Source: Pseudomonas inefficax
Lineage (GTDB): Bacteria; Pseudomonadota; Gammaproteobacteria; Pseudomonadales; Pseudomonadaceae
Assembly: GCF_900277125.1 (NCBI RefSeq)
Contig: NZ_OPYN01000207.1
Location: 1 to 64,000 of the forward strand
Length of the DNA stretch: 64,000 nt
Direction: 5' to 3'
Shown: piece by piece, positions 1 through 9,757 of the stretch
How positions within the stretch are numbered: position 1 is the first letter of the stretch
How the letters are laid out: each line of letters opens with the position of its first letter
Made by a program: the position numbers and the translations under genes
Notes under the pieces: model-generated
Database searches by the model: none
Seen by the model: the letters and a program-made list of their open reading frames with translations, nothing else
Told to the model about the DNA's origin: nothing

Positions 1-929
<929 letters not shown>

Positions 930-1078
930 AATACTGCTTGGGTTTTTAAGAAACCCTAAACTTGGCTCAGCAATCTCAAATGACTATGTGATTTCTCGCA
1001 TGGCCACTTGTGATGCTGATAATCTTTGTGACTATCAGTCCGTACTCACAAGCACCCACACGAATTGCTTGATTCGAT

Positions 1079-1090
1079 TTGTTAAAGAGC
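1079..1090 (-). promoter_or_regulatory. rrn boxA antitermination site
   Basis: The minus-strand sequence GCTCTTTAACAA lies in the 16S leader between the P2 promoter and the mature 5' end. It matches the rRNA boxA consensus (TGCTCTTTAACA) used by the NusB/NusE antitermination complex. Confidence 0.8.
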
Positions 1091-1127
1091 GTTTGGTTAA
1101 GAGCTTTTCGTCTCAACCGAGGCGCGC

Positions 1128-1155
1128 ATTCTACGCTTTCCTCATTTGCTGTCAA
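1128..1155 (-). promoter_or_regulatory. rrn promoter P2
   Basis: On the minus strand a perfect -35 (TTGACA, 1150-1155) and a -10 of TAGAAT (1128-1133) are separated by 16 bp. The region upstream of the -35 is A/T-rich like an UP element, and the discriminator downstream of the -10 is GCGCGCC, the GC-rich type found in stringently controlled rRNA promoters. Confidence 0.8.
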
Positions 1156-1254
1156 GCGTTTATTTGAAGTTTTTTACAACCAGTTTCTTTCGAAACCCTT
1201 CAACCTCAATAACTTACCGCTTGCCTCGAAGCGTTCATCGCTGCGAGGAGGCGA

Positions 1255-1282
1255 ATAATACGCGCTTTGAAATCAGAGTCAA
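1255..1282 (-). promoter_or_regulatory. rrn promoter P1
   Basis: This is a second sigma70-type promoter about 127 bp upstream of P2, on the minus strand: TTGACT (1277-1282), 16-bp spacer, TATTAT (1255-1260). Tandem P1/P2 promoters are usual for rrn operons of gammaproteobacteria. The gap 930-1385 otherwise holds only the leader and the upstream region of the divergent transporter gene. Confidence 0.6.
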
Positions 1283-1385
1283 CACCTTGATCTGAAAAAA
1301 CTTTCTGCCGGCGTTTTACCTTCGTCGGCAACTAATGAAAGCGCCGCGAATCTGTAGAAATACCCCCCAACGGAGCGTAGCGGCC

Positions 1386-2282
1386 ATGAGCGATGCGCAA
1401 AGCGAGAAAACCCCAGGCCTGTCGGCGGACGAGGAGCAGGAAGTCAGCCTCAACCAACCGCCCCGCGCGGCAGTACTGCACGAGATCATTCGTTACCAGG
1501 GCGACCAGGAACTGGAACGCACACTCGCCGCACTATGGTGGTCGGCACTGGCCGCAGGCTTGTCCATGGGGCTGTCGCTCATGGCCATGGGCCTGTTCTA
1601 CGCTCGCCTGCCGGAGGGCGACAGTGCCCAGGTAATCGCCAGCATCGGCTACAGCGCAGGCTTCCTTGCAGTAATACTGGCGCGCCAGCAGCTGTTCACC
1701 GAAAACACCCTGACCGCCGTGTTGCCAGTAATGACCGCCCCTACCCTGGCCAACTTCGGGCGCCTGCTGCGCCTTTGGAGCGTGGTACTGCTTGGCAACC
1801 TCGCCGGGACCTTGCTGGTGGCCTGGGTAATGCTTGAGTTGCCGATCTTCGACAGCAAGACCGATGTGGCCTTCCTGGAGGTGGGCCGCAAGGTAATGAT
1901 GAACGATGTCAGCCAGATGTTCGCCAAAGGCATCGTATCGGGGTGGATGATCGCCACCATGGTCTGGATGATTCCGTCGATGGAACACGCCAAGATCTGG
2001 ATCATCCTGATGATCACCTACCTGATGGCCCTGGGCGACTTTACCCATATCGTGGTCGGCTCGGTCGAGGTGTCCTATCTGGTCTGGGCCGGCGATGAAA
2101 CCTGGAGCAGCTTCTGGCTGGAGTTCGCCTTGCCGACCCTGGCGGGCAACATCATCGGCGGCAGCTTCATCTTCGGCTTGATCAGCCATGCTCAGGTGCG
2201 CAGCGACAGCGGCAAACCGCCCTCGCGGCTACTGAAAGAGGATCAGCCCCCCTCCCCGCGCCGCGACAACGGCAACAAATGA
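1386..2282 (+). CDS. Formate/nitrite transporter family membrane protein (YfdC-like)
   Basis: A 298-residue inner-membrane protein of the formate/nitrite channel (FNT) family, closest in style to E. coli YfdC. A hydrophilic N-terminus of about 45 residues precedes six hydrophobic segments, ending in a basic, proline-rich cytoplasmic tail. The 'GxxxGxxMI' and 'LPTLAGNIIGG' stretches are FNT-like helix breaks. The ATG at 1386 (MSDAQSEK) was chosen over an in-frame start 51 bases upstream because GGAG precedes it by about 10 bases. It is divergent from the rRNA operon. The family carries small monovalent anions, but YfdC-type members have no settled substrate, so transport of formate or nitrite is only an inference. 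Confidence 0.85.
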   Translation: MSDAQSEKTPGLSADEEQEVSLNQPPRAAVLHEIIRYQGDQELERTLAALWWSALAAGLSMGLSLMAMGLFYARLPEGDSAQVIASIGYSAGFLAVILARQQLFTENTLTAVLPVMTAPTLANFGRLLRLWSVVLLGNLAGTLLVAWVMLELPIFDSKTDVAFLEVGRKVMMNDVSQMFAKGIVSGWMIATMVWMIPSMEHAKIWIILMITYLMALGDFTHIVVGSVEVSYLVWAGDETWSSFWLEFALPTLAGNIIGGSFIFGLISHAQVRSDSGKPPSRLLKEDQPPSPRRDNGNK

Positions 2283-2285
2283 ACT

Positions 2286-3377
2286 TCAGCGTGCCGCTAC
2301 CACGCGCTCGTTCGCCTGGCCGCGCTGACGCACAGGTAGCGGCTGCCACCAGTTCTGCCCGGCATGTGGCGAGTCAAGGCTGACCCGCTCCCCCATCTGC
2401 GGCGTGCTCAGGCGCACCTGTGCCTGGTTGGCCAACGCCAGGATACGCTCGAACGGCTCCTGCCAGCCGTGAATGGACAGATCGAAGGTACCGTTGTGAA
2501 TCGGCAACAACCAGCGCCCGCGTAAATCCAGATGGGCCTGCAGGCTCTGCTCCGGCTGCATGTGCACATCGGGCCAGGCGACGTTGTAGGCCCCGGTCTC
2601 GATCAGGGTCAGGTCGAACGGCCCGAAGCGCTCGCCAATCTGCTTGAACCCATCGAAGTAGCCGGTATCACCACTGAAGAATACCCGCACATCTTCGTCG
2701 ACGATCACCCACGACGCCCACAAGGTCCGGTTGCTGTCCAGCAGCCCACGCCCGGAAAAGTGCTGAGCCGGGGTGGCGACAAAACGCACGCCCTCGACCT
2801 CGCTTTCCTGCCACCAGTCCAGCTGCCGCACCTTCGCCGGTGCTACGCCCCAGGTCATCAGCAGGTTACCTACGCCCAGCGGGGCCAGGAACACACTCGT
2901 GCGCGGGGCCAGTTGGCGAATTGCCTGCTCATCCAGATGATCGAAGTGATCGTGGGACAGTACCACCGCAGCCAACGGTGGCAATTGGTCCAGCGCCAGG
3001 GGTGGCGCATGGAAACGCAGCGGGCCGGCCCACTGCACCGGCGAGGCGCGCTCGGCGAATACCGGGTCGGTAATAAAGAAGCGCCCGCGCAACTTGAGCA
3101 ATACCGTGGAATGGCCAAGGCGCCACAGGCTGCGGTCAGGTGCGTCGAGCACCTGCTGGCGAGTCATGGGCTGCAGGCTCACCGGTGTGGCCGGCCGGGT
3201 TTCCGGCGCTTTGCGCAGGAACAGGTACTTGAGCCCGATGCGCAGCTTCTTCAATACGCCATCCTGCGGCAACGACGCCTGGTTGTGAAAGCGCCCTTCC
3301 CGCTGGGGCGCCGGCTCGCCGGCAGGGCTGGTCAAAGGGACCATCAGCAACACTCCGAGCAACAGGAAAGCCTTCAT
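2286..3377 (-). CDS. MBL-fold metal-dependent hydrolase with signal peptide (UlaG/NAPE-PLD-like)
   Basis: A 363-residue metallo-beta-lactamase-fold hydrolase. The zinc-binding motif is SHDHFDHLD, followed by a downstream His in 'ATPAQHFSGRG', the metal-bridging Asp in 'FFSGDTGYFDGF', and a final His in 'LPIHNGTFDL'. The arrangement resembles the UlaG/NAPE-phospholipase-D-like branch rather than true beta-lactamases. The N-terminus from 3377 (MKAFLLLGVLLMVPLTSPAG) looks like a signal peptide, and GGGG sits 4-5 bases before this ATG, so it was preferred to the in-frame start at 3425. It is convergent with the transporter gene (stops 3 bases apart). The substrate is unknown. Confidence 0.85.
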   Translation of the reverse strand: MKAFLLLGVLLMVPLTSPAGEPAPQREGRFHNQASLPQDGVLKKLRIGLKYLFLRKAPETRPATPVSLQPMTRQQVLDAPDRSLWRLGHSTVLLKLRGRFFITDPVFAERASPVQWAGPLRFHAPPLALDQLPPLAAVVLSHDHFDHLDEQAIRQLAPRTSVFLAPLGVGNLLMTWGVAPAKVRQLDWWQESEVEGVRFVATPAQHFSGRGLLDSNRTLWASWVIVDEDVRVFFSGDTGYFDGFKQIGERFGPFDLTLIETGAYNVAWPDVHMQPEQSLQAHLDLRGRWLLPIHNGTFDLSIHGWQEPFERILALANQAQVRLSTPQMGERVSLDSPHAGQNWWQPLPVRQRGQANERVVAAR

Positions 3378-3506
3378 GTTACCCCACAGTGATCGGACCA
3401 ACCGTGAATTGGCTTGTAAGGTCATTTTTCATAGATGAAACACTGTTCAACAATATTCATGAGAGTTATGCGATAAACGGTGCTCCAGCAGAAGAACGAT
3501 ACCAAG

Positions 3507-4577
3507 ATGGATAAACGCAGCGGCAAAGGACTTTCATTCGTCAAACGCATCTACCTGCCGCGTGTCATCGGCCTGGGGATCGGCCTGTTCAGCGTCATGG
3601 CCGCCATGGCGCCGCTGTCCCCGCCCACCTGGGCATGGCTGCTGTTACTGTTCAATGGCCTGCTGTGGCCGCATGTGGCCTACCTGTGGGCAGCCCGTTC
3701 GGCCACGCCTTACCAGGCAGAACAGCGCAACCTGGTGCTGGACTCCCTGATGGGTGGGTTCTGGACCGCTGCCATGCATTTCAATCCATTGCCCAGCGTG
3801 ACCGTGCTGTCGATGATGACCATGAACAACGTCGCCGCCGGCGGCAAGCGCATGGTCGTTCGCGGAGTCCTGGCCCAGCTGGCGGGCATGCTCGTCGCCA
3901 TCCTGCTGCTGGGCCCCGGCCTGCAATTGAACGCTACGCCCCTGCAGGTCTATGCCTGCCTGCCGATGCTGACGCTCTATCCGCTGGCGCTTGGCTGGGT
4001 CTGCTACCAACTGGCGATCAAGCTGGCCGACCACAAGCGCCGCCTGAGCACCCTGAGCCTCACGGACAGCCTGACTGGCCTGCTCAACCACGGCGCCTGG
4101 AAAGACCTGCTGCTGTTGAAGTTCCAGGCCTGCCAGCAGCAGGGCCACGCGGTGATTGCCCTGATCGACATCGACCACTTCAAGACCATCAACGACACCT
4201 TCGGCCATGTGGTTGGCGACTGTGTGCTGCGCCAGCTTGGTGCCGAGCTGCGGCAAAACCTGCGCGAAGGTGACCAGGCCGGGCGCTACGGCGGTGACGA
4301 ATTCTGCGTGATCTTGCCCGATACCAGTGAAGCCCAAGCCTGCCAGGCCATGGAGCGCCTGCGCGAGCGGGTCGCCAGCTACCGCAACCCGCAGCTGCCG
4401 CACCTGCGCATCAGCCTGAGCATCGGCCTTTCGGCATTCGAAGCCAACCTGGAGTCGCCCGAGCACTGGCTCGAACAGGCGGACAAGGCGCTGTACACCG
4501 CCAAGCATGCCGGACGCGACCAGGTCAATTTTGCCCGCAGCGACGCTGCGGCGCCCAGGCTGGCCTATCCTGATTGA
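3507..4577 (+). CDS. Membrane diguanylate cyclase, MASE2-GGDEF (AdrA/DgcC-like)
   Basis: Makes c-di-GMP from two GTP. The first ~180 residues form a MASE2 membrane sensor with about four hydrophobic helices, beginning 'RIYLPRVIGLG' and closing with the 'KLADHKRRL' linker seen in E. coli AdrA/DgcC. The C-terminal GGDEF domain has 'DSLTGLLNH', 'DIDHFKTINDTFGH' and an intact YGGDEF at about residues 261-266. An RxxD inhibitory site (REGD) stands five residues before GGDEF, so product feedback is expected. The start is uncertain: a GTG at 3480 is in frame and neither start has a strong ribosome-binding site. The next gene, 51 bases downstream, is also a c-di-GMP enzyme. Confidence 0.92.
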   Translation: MDKRSGKGLSFVKRIYLPRVIGLGIGLFSVMAAMAPLSPPTWAWLLLLFNGLLWPHVAYLWAARSATPYQAEQRNLVLDSLMGGFWTAAMHFNPLPSVTVLSMMTMNNVAAGGKRMVVRGVLAQLAGMLVAILLLGPGLQLNATPLQVYACLPMLTLYPLALGWVCYQLAIKLADHKRRLSTLSLTDSLTGLLNHGAWKDLLLLKFQACQQQGHAVIALIDIDHFKTINDTFGHVVGDCVLRQLGAELRQNLREGDQAGRYGGDEFCVILPDTSEAQACQAMERLRERVASYRNPQLPHLRISLSIGLSAFEANLESPEHWLEQADKALYTAKHAGRDQVNFARSDAAAPRLAYPD

Positions 4578-4628
4578 ACCTCCTTCCTGACTGCCTGGCG
4601 GGAGGCTGCCTGAAGGAGCCGCTCGCTC

Positions 4629-7214
4629 ATGGCCAGGACCGCCAACCCTCCACCCGCCAGCCCCACCCCGCGCTTCCAGGTGCGTCGCCTGATAGCCGGC
4701 TTCAGCGCAGTTTTCGGCCTGGCCTGCCTGGTCATCGTCGGCGCCCTGTTCAACATCGCAGGTACTCTTGACCATCAGGAGCGCCAGCGCAGTGCCTCCC
4801 AGGCCAGCAAAGCGCTGGAACAACGGTTGCTTGCCTCGCGCCAGTTCCTTTCCAGTTACGCCGTATGGGATGCTGCTTTCGAACACCTGGCGGGCCAGGT
4901 CGACTGGAAATGGGCCTACGAAGAAAAGAACGTGGGCGAGTCCCTGTACAGCGCCAGCGGCTATGAAGGGGTGTTCGTGGTGGAGGACGCACGCACCACC
5001 TACGGCTTGTTCAAAGGCCAGCCTACCCAGGCAGCGGCCAATACTTACATTGATGCAGCGTTGCAGCCAATCATCGACCAGGCTCGGGCGGCGGCTATCC
5101 CACGTGAACAGATCACCCGGTTCGTCCTGTTCAACGGTTGGCCGGCCGTGCTCAGTGCTGCGGCAGTGCGCCCGGACCGGGATGTCACCGATAGCGAGGT
5201 GCGCCAGGCGCCGGTGATGCTGTTCGTCGACCAGCTCACCGAGGAAAAGCTGGCGCAGCTGAGCAGCAGTGCCGGCCTGAGCGGCATGCACGTGGAAAAC
5301 AATGATGTGGGTGAGCACGACCACCTGCGCATCGACCTCGGCGATACCGGCTACCACCTGTCCTGGAGCAGCCCGCTGCCAGGGCACCAGTTGCTGCGGG
5401 CGGTGTTGCCGCCGCTGGCGGGTGCCTTGCTGATACTCGGCCTGATCATGCTGTACCTGTTCCGCCATGCCTTGCGCAGCTCGCGGGCGATCGACCTCAC
5501 GCTCGCCGATCTGCAGCAGAGCAACCAGGCGCTGGAGGCCAGCGAGCAACGTTTTCGCGCGGTAGCGGAGTCGGCCTCTGACTGGATCTGGGAAACCGAT
5601 CGGCAACAGCGCCTGACCTACCTTTCGCAACGCTTTGTCAACGTCACCGGCTACCCGGTGGACGACTGGCTCGGCCACCCGCTCAATCAGTTGCTGGCCT
5701 GCGATACCACGCCGCTCTCGCCATGGCTGGATGCCTTGGCCGCGGCCGACCCACAACAACTGGCCAACCTGCGCTGTACCTACCGCGACCAGAACGGCCA
5801 GAACCGCTACTGCCGGATTTCGGCCCGAGCCATCTGGTACGACGGCAGGCCCGTCGGTTTTCGCGGCACCGCCAGCGACATCACTGACGAAGTCGACGCT
5901 CATGCGCGCATCCAGCATCTGTCGCTGCACGACCCGCTGACCGGGCTGGCCAACCGCAACAAGCTGGCCCGGCACCTCGAGCAGGCATTGTTGCGCGGCA
6001 GTGATTCGCCGCCACTGACCTTGCTGCTGCTCGACCTGGACAACTTCAAGCCGATCAACGATTCCCTTGGGCATGCCGCTGGTGACGCCGTGCTGCAGGA
6101 GGTAGCAACACGCCTGCGCGACAGCACCCGCGATGGCGACCTGGTAGCGCGACTGGGCGGCGACGAGTTCCTCCTGGTGCTCGGCGGCATGGACAACCGC
6201 AACGAGATCGACCGCTTCTGTGCGCGCCTGATCAGCCTGCTGCAGCAACCGATCGTGTTCGATAGCCAGCTCCTGCACGTTGGCGCCAGCATCGGTGTCG
6301 CCCAGACCCGCACCCAAGGCTTCGATGCCGGCGAGCTGATCCGCTGCGCCGATATCGCCCTGTACCAGGCCAAGGCCGACGGCAAGGGCATATGGCGCTA
6401 TTTCGCTGCCGAAATGAGCCAGCAGATTCAGTACCGCCGCCAACTGGAGAACGACCTGCGGCGGGCCCTGCGCAACCAGGAGTTCGAGCTGCACTACCAG
6501 CCGCGCTACCGCCTCAGCGACCTGCGCATCGTCGCGGTCGAGGCCTTGCTGCGCTGGCAGCATCCGCAGGAGGGGTTGCTGGGGCCGGACACCTTCATCC
6601 CGCTGGCCGAACAGAGTGACATCATTGTCGCGCTGGGCCGCTGGGTGCTGCGCGAAGCCTGCCGCACAGCCCATGACTGGCCCGCCGATGTGCTGGTTTC
6701 GGTGAACCTGTCACCGGCACAGTTCCTGCGCAGCGACGTGGTGGCTGATGTACGCGAGATCCTGCTGGAAACCGCTTTCCCCGCACAGCGCCTGGAGCTG
6801 GAAATTACCGAGAACGTGATGCTCAATGACATCGAAGGCGCGCTGGGCACCATGCTGTCGCTAAAGGAGTTGGGCGTGCGCCTGAACATGGACGACTTCG
6901 GCACCGGCTACTCGTCGCTGGGCTACCTGCGCACTTACCCGTTCGACAGCATCAAGATCGACAAACGCTTCATCGGCGGACTGAACAACACCAGTGGCAG
7001 CGACCGCGCCGTGGTCCAGGCCATCATCAACCTTGGCGAAGCGATGGGGCTGACGGTGACGGCCGAAGGGGTGGAGAGCGAGCAGCAGCTCAAGGCACTG
7101 CAGAAGGACCGTTGCCATGAAGTGCAAGGCTACTACCTGAGCAAGCCGCTGGACAGTGCGGGGCTTGAGGCGTTGTTACGGCAGGCAGCCCAGCGTTCGG
7201 CACCTTACCTGTAG
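4629..7214 (+). CDS. CHASE4-PAS-GGDEF-EAL c-di-GMP signalling protein
   Basis: An 861-residue inner-membrane protein with TM1 at about 21-44, a periplasmic CHASE4-type domain (about 50-250, with 'SSYAVWDAAFEHL'), TM2 at about 258-278, PAS (about 300-420), GGDEF (about 435-590) and EAL (about 610-850). GGDEF is intact (RLGGDEF) with an RxxD I-site (RDGD). EAL keeps EALLRW, the Asn of 'SVNLSPAQF', the Glu of 'LEITENV', 'DDFGTGYSS', the Lys of 'IKIDKRF' and the Glu of 'TAEGVE', so both cyclase and phosphodiesterase activities are possible; the net activity cannot be read from sequence. It probably shares a transcript with the upstream cyclase (51-base gap). Confidence 0.93.
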   Translation: MARTANPPPASPTPRFQVRRLIAGFSAVFGLACLVIVGALFNIAGTLDHQERQRSASQASKALEQRLLASRQFLSSYAVWDAAFEHLAGQVDWKWAYEEKNVGESLYSASGYEGVFVVEDARTTYGLFKGQPTQAAANTYIDAALQPIIDQARAAAIPREQITRFVLFNGWPAVLSAAAVRPDRDVTDSEVRQAPVMLFVDQLTEEKLAQLSSSAGLSGMHVENNDVGEHDHLRIDLGDTGYHLSWSSPLPGHQLLRAVLPPLAGALLILGLIMLYLFRHALRSSRAIDLTLADLQQSNQALEASEQRFRAVAESASDWIWETDRQQRLTYLSQRFVNVTGYPVDDWLGHPLNQLLACDTTPLSPWLDALAAADPQQLANLRCTYRDQNGQNRYCRISARAIWYDGRPVGFRGTASDITDEVDAHARIQHLSLHDPLTGLANRNKLARHLEQALLRGSDSPPLTLLLLDLDNFKPINDSLGHAAGDAVLQEVATRLRDSTRDGDLVARLGGDEFLLVLGGMDNRNEIDRFCARLISLLQQPIVFDSQLLHVGASIGVAQTRTQGFDAGELIRCADIALYQAKADGKGIWRYFAAEMSQQIQYRRQLENDLRRALRNQEFELHYQPRYRLSDLRIVAVEALLRWQHPQEGLLGPDTFIPLAEQSDIIVALGRWVLREACRTAHDWPADVLVSVNLSPAQFLRSDVVADVREILLETAFPAQRLELEITENVMLNDIEGALGTMLSLKELGVRLNMDDFGTGYSSLGYLRTYPFDSIKIDKRFIGGLNNTSGSDRAVVQAIINLGEAMGLTVTAEGVESEQQLKALQKDRCHEVQGYYLSKPLDSAGLEALLRQAAQRSAPYL

Positions 7215-7253
7215 CGCGTCGATGTAACTGGTCTTGCTCAGTTTGGAATGCTT

Positions 7254-7348
7254 ATCCCTGTGGGAGCGGGTTCACCCGCGAAGAATGCGACGCGGTATAT
7301 GGCACCGGCTTCGCCGGTGTTCGCGGGTGAACCCGCTCCCACAGGGAT
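7254..7348. repeat. Type A REP inverted pair
   Basis: Two facing copies of the GGAGCGGGTTCACCCGCGAA-type REP (arms about 7254-7284 and 7318-7348) enclose a smaller hairpin (CACCGGCTTCGCCGGTG). The element sits between the convergent c-di-GMP gene and the 7377 gene. Confidence 0.9.
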
Positions 7349-7376
7349 AGTGCAGTTTTTCGAGATTTCTCCGTTA

Positions 7377-7712
7377 TTACAGAGCAGAATCCCGCTGCAA
7401 GCTGCGCTCAGCCACGATTTCCGGCAGGTCGCGCCGACGCAGGTAGGTGCGCAGCGGTTCACCGATGTTCAAACGGTCATCCACATGCTGCTCCAGCAAC
7501 AGCGCCAGCCGTTCGCGGCACAGGGCCATGCGCTGCCCTTGCTCGGGCCGCCAGACAAACTCGCTGCAGGGCGTGATACTGGCGTCGGCCACGTCCATGC
7601 CGAACGAATCTTCGGAAAAACGCACGATGTGCACACCGCGCTTGCCATGAAAACCGACAAAGCCCTTGAGCTGGTCGGCAGCGTTGCAAATGTCCTGGGA
7701 AGTGATGGCCAT
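7377..7712 (-). CDS. Hypothetical protein, 111 aa
   Basis: A small soluble protein with no signal peptide or membrane segment. It begins MAITSQDICNAADQLKGFVG, has a mixed alpha/beta look, carries single cysteines at about residues 9, 49 and 65, and ends in an Arg-rich helical stretch ('LRTYLRRRDLPEIVAERS'). The start at 7712 is preferred to the longer in-frame ORF because GAGG lies 7 bases upstream and the extra residues are low-complexity Arg-rich sequence typical of read-through. Codon use matches its neighbours. I do not recognise a family. It lies 120 bases upstream of the stop of the LysR-type gene and on the same strand. Confidence 0.7.
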   Translation of the reverse strand: MAITSQDICNAADQLKGFVGFHGKRGVHIVRFSEDSFGMDVADASITPCSEFVWRPEQGQRMALCRERLALLLEQHVDDRLNIGEPLRTYLRRRDLPEIVAERSLQRDSAL

Positions 7713-7835
7713 GACGTAACCTCGCAATAAAATCGGAAGATACGCACGCCAGGCGGGGAAAGGTTGCCTCTGCCGGGCAACTCGTGGCAGGCAGCCTAAC
7801 GCAAGCCGTCGCACAGGCGCCACGGTTTTCATCGA

Positions 7836-8744
7836 TCAGCGCCCACCGTCTACCTGGGAATGCAGCAGCTCGCCCAGCCACTGCATGAAGGCCTGCACCC
7901 GGCGTGGCACGTGCCGTTGCCGTGCATACAGCAGTGACACTGGCATGGCCGGGGCCTGCCAGCCTTCCAGTACCGAAACCAGCTCACCGCGCTGCAGGTG
8001 CTCGGCAACGCCCACCGCAGGCACCTGGATCAGCCCCAGCCCGGCCAGGCAGGCCGCCGAGTACGCCTCGGCATTGTTGACCGTCACCACGCCGGCCATT
8101 GCCTGGAAGTGCAGTTCACCGCCCTGCAGGTATTCGAAACCGGCGCTGCGCGCGCCCAGGGTGCGAACATAATGCACCAGGTGGTGCCGGGCCAGGTCCT
8201 GCAGCGTGTGCGGCACGCCATGGCGGGCCAGGTAGGCAGGGCTTGCACAGTTGCGCATGCTCAGTTGCCCGACCGGGCGCGCCACCACATCCAGGTCATG
8301 CAGGGCACCAATGCGCATCACGCAATCGAAGCCTTCACGCAGCAGGTCGACCTGGCGGTCGGTGCAACTGAGCTCCACCTCCAGGCGCGGAAAGCGCTGT
8401 AGAAACTGCGGCAACGCCGGGATGATGACCCGGCGGGCCATCATGGTCGGCAGGTCGACCCGCAGGCGCCCGGCCAGCTCGGCATCGTCGGCGCGGAACA
8501 GGCTCTCGATTTCGTCCATGCCCGACAGCAGGTCCTTGCTGCGTTCGTACAGCAACGCGCCATCCTGGGTCGCCTGCACCCGGCGGGTGGTGCGGTTGAA
8601 CAGCTGCGTACCCAGCAAACGCTCCAGCGCCCTGACCTGCTCCGACACGGTCGAACGGGGCAGCCCCAGGCTTTCGGCAGCCAGGGTGAAACTGCTGACC
8701 TCGCTGACCCGCACAAAGGTGCGCAACAACTCCAGCTTGTTCAC
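7836..8744 (-). CDS. LysR-family transcriptional regulator
   Basis: A 302-residue LysR-type regulator. The N-terminal winged helix-turn-helix is clear ('FTLAAESLGLPRSTVSEQVR', about residues 18-37, followed by 'LERLLGTQLFNRTTRR'), and an effector-binding domain follows from about residue 90. It is divergent from the short-chain dehydrogenase at 8857 with a 112-bp intergenic region, the usual arrangement in which a LysR protein controls itself and the divergent gene. The inducer is not predictable. Its C-terminus ends in 'LLHSQVDGGR'. Confidence 0.92.
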   Translation of the reverse strand: MNKLELLRTFVRVSEVSSFTLAAESLGLPRSTVSEQVRALERLLGTQLFNRTTRRVQATQDGALLYERSKDLLSGMDEIESLFRADDAELAGRLRVDLPTMMARRVIIPALPQFLQRFPRLEVELSCTDRQVDLLREGFDCVMRIGALHDLDVVARPVGQLSMRNCASPAYLARHGVPHTLQDLARHHLVHYVRTLGARSAGFEYLQGGELHFQAMAGVVTVNNAEAYSAACLAGLGLIQVPAVGVAEHLQRGELVSVLEGWQAPAMPVSLLYARQRHVPRRVQAFMQWLGELLHSQVDGGR

Positions 8745-8856
8745 TTGAAACCTCGTCTATCCGGTTTTACCGAACAGTATTTCCATATTTGCTGGATTTA
8801 ACAGCAGAACAGCGACCAATAACCTGTGCTCATCAGCCCACCATGAGGTTTTCACC

Positions 8857-9615
8857 ATGACCCGCAAGATTGCCCTGATCACTGGCGCCAGCCGCGGCCT
8901 GGGCCGCAACACTGCCGAACACCTGGCCGCACGCGGCATCGATGTCATCGGCACCTACCACAGCAAGGCGGAGGAAGCCCAGGCCGTGGCCACCCGGCTG
9001 GAGCAGGCCGGGGTCAAGGCCACCATGCTGCAACTGGACGTCAGCGACAGCGCCAGCTTTGCCGGTTTCGCCGAACGCCTGAAGGCGACCTTGCAGCAAC
9101 ACTTCGGCCGCGAACGTTTCGACTTTCTGGTGAACAATGCCGGGATCGGCTTGAACGTGCCCTACACCGAAACCAGCGAGGCGCAGTTCGACCAGTTGCT
9201 GAACATCCAGTTGAAAGGGCCGTTCTTTCTCACCCAGCGCCTGCTGCCGCTGCTGGTCGACAATGGTCGCATCGTCAACATTTCCACTGGCCTGGCGCGC
9301 TTTGCGCTGCCGGGGTATGCCGCCTATGCCGCGATGAAGGGGGCGATGGAAGTGCTTACCCGCTACCAGGCCAAGGAACTCGGGGCGCGCGGGATTCGTG
9401 TGAACATTCTGGCGCCGGGGGCGATCGAGACGGATTTCGGCGGCGGCGTGGTGCGGGATAACCGCCAGGTGAATGAGTACATTGCCGGTAACACGGCGCT
9501 GGGGCGGGTGGGTTTGCCGGATGATATCGGGGCAGCGATCGCGCTGTTGCTGGAAGATGGCAATGGCTGGATCAACGGGCAACGGCTGGAGGTGTCGGGC
9601 GGGATGTTCCTCTGA
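8857..9615 (+). CDS. SDR-family NAD(P)-dependent oxidoreductase
   Basis: A 252-residue classical short-chain dehydrogenase/reductase. The nucleotide-binding motif TGASRGLG is at residues 9-16, NNAG at 93-96, and the catalytic set is Ser143, Tyr157 and Lys161 (YAAMK). The C-terminal 'INGQRLEVSGGMFL' is typical of the family. 'TYHSK' after beta-2 suggests NADP(H) may be used, but this is a weak inference. It is divergently transcribed from a LysR regulator that probably controls it. The substrate is unknown. Confidence 0.93.
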   Translation: MTRKIALITGASRGLGRNTAEHLAARGIDVIGTYHSKAEEAQAVATRLEQAGVKATMLQLDVSDSASFAGFAERLKATLQQHFGRERFDFLVNNAGIGLNVPYTETSEAQFDQLLNIQLKGPFFLTQRLLPLLVDNGRIVNISTGLARFALPGYAAYAAMKGAMEVLTRYQAKELGARGIRVNILAPGAIETDFGGGVVRDNRQVNEYIAGNTALGRVGLPDDIGAAIALLLEDGNGWINGQRLEVSGGMFL

Positions 9616-9627
9616 AATCGAGAATCT

Positions 9628-9750
9628 GGGGCCGCTTTGCGGCCCATCGCGACACAAGGCCGCTCCTACAGGCGATCGCGTATTCCCCGTGCGATTGCAT
9701 ATTCCTGTAGGAGCGGCCTTGTGTCGCGATGGGCTGCAAAGCAGCCCCCC
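9628..9750. repeat. Type B REP inverted pair
   Basis: Two facing copies of the AGGAGCGGCCTTGTGTCGCG-type repeat. The left arm is about 9628-9672 and the right arm about 9705-9750, with a ~32-bp spacer. It lies between the SDR gene and the convergent efflux operon and could fold as a large cruciform or RNA hairpin. Confidence 0.9.
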
Positions 9751-9757
9751 TTCGCCC

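Noticed and set aside
3645..6674. Minus-strand open frame of 1009 codons
   Set aside because: It is antisense to two clear c-di-GMP genes and arises from high GC codon bias; the translation is Gln/Ala/Val-rich with no domain.
8745..8856. LysR-type T-N11-A sites between the LysR and SDR genes
   Set aside because: Several weak matches occur and none stands out, so no operator was assigned.
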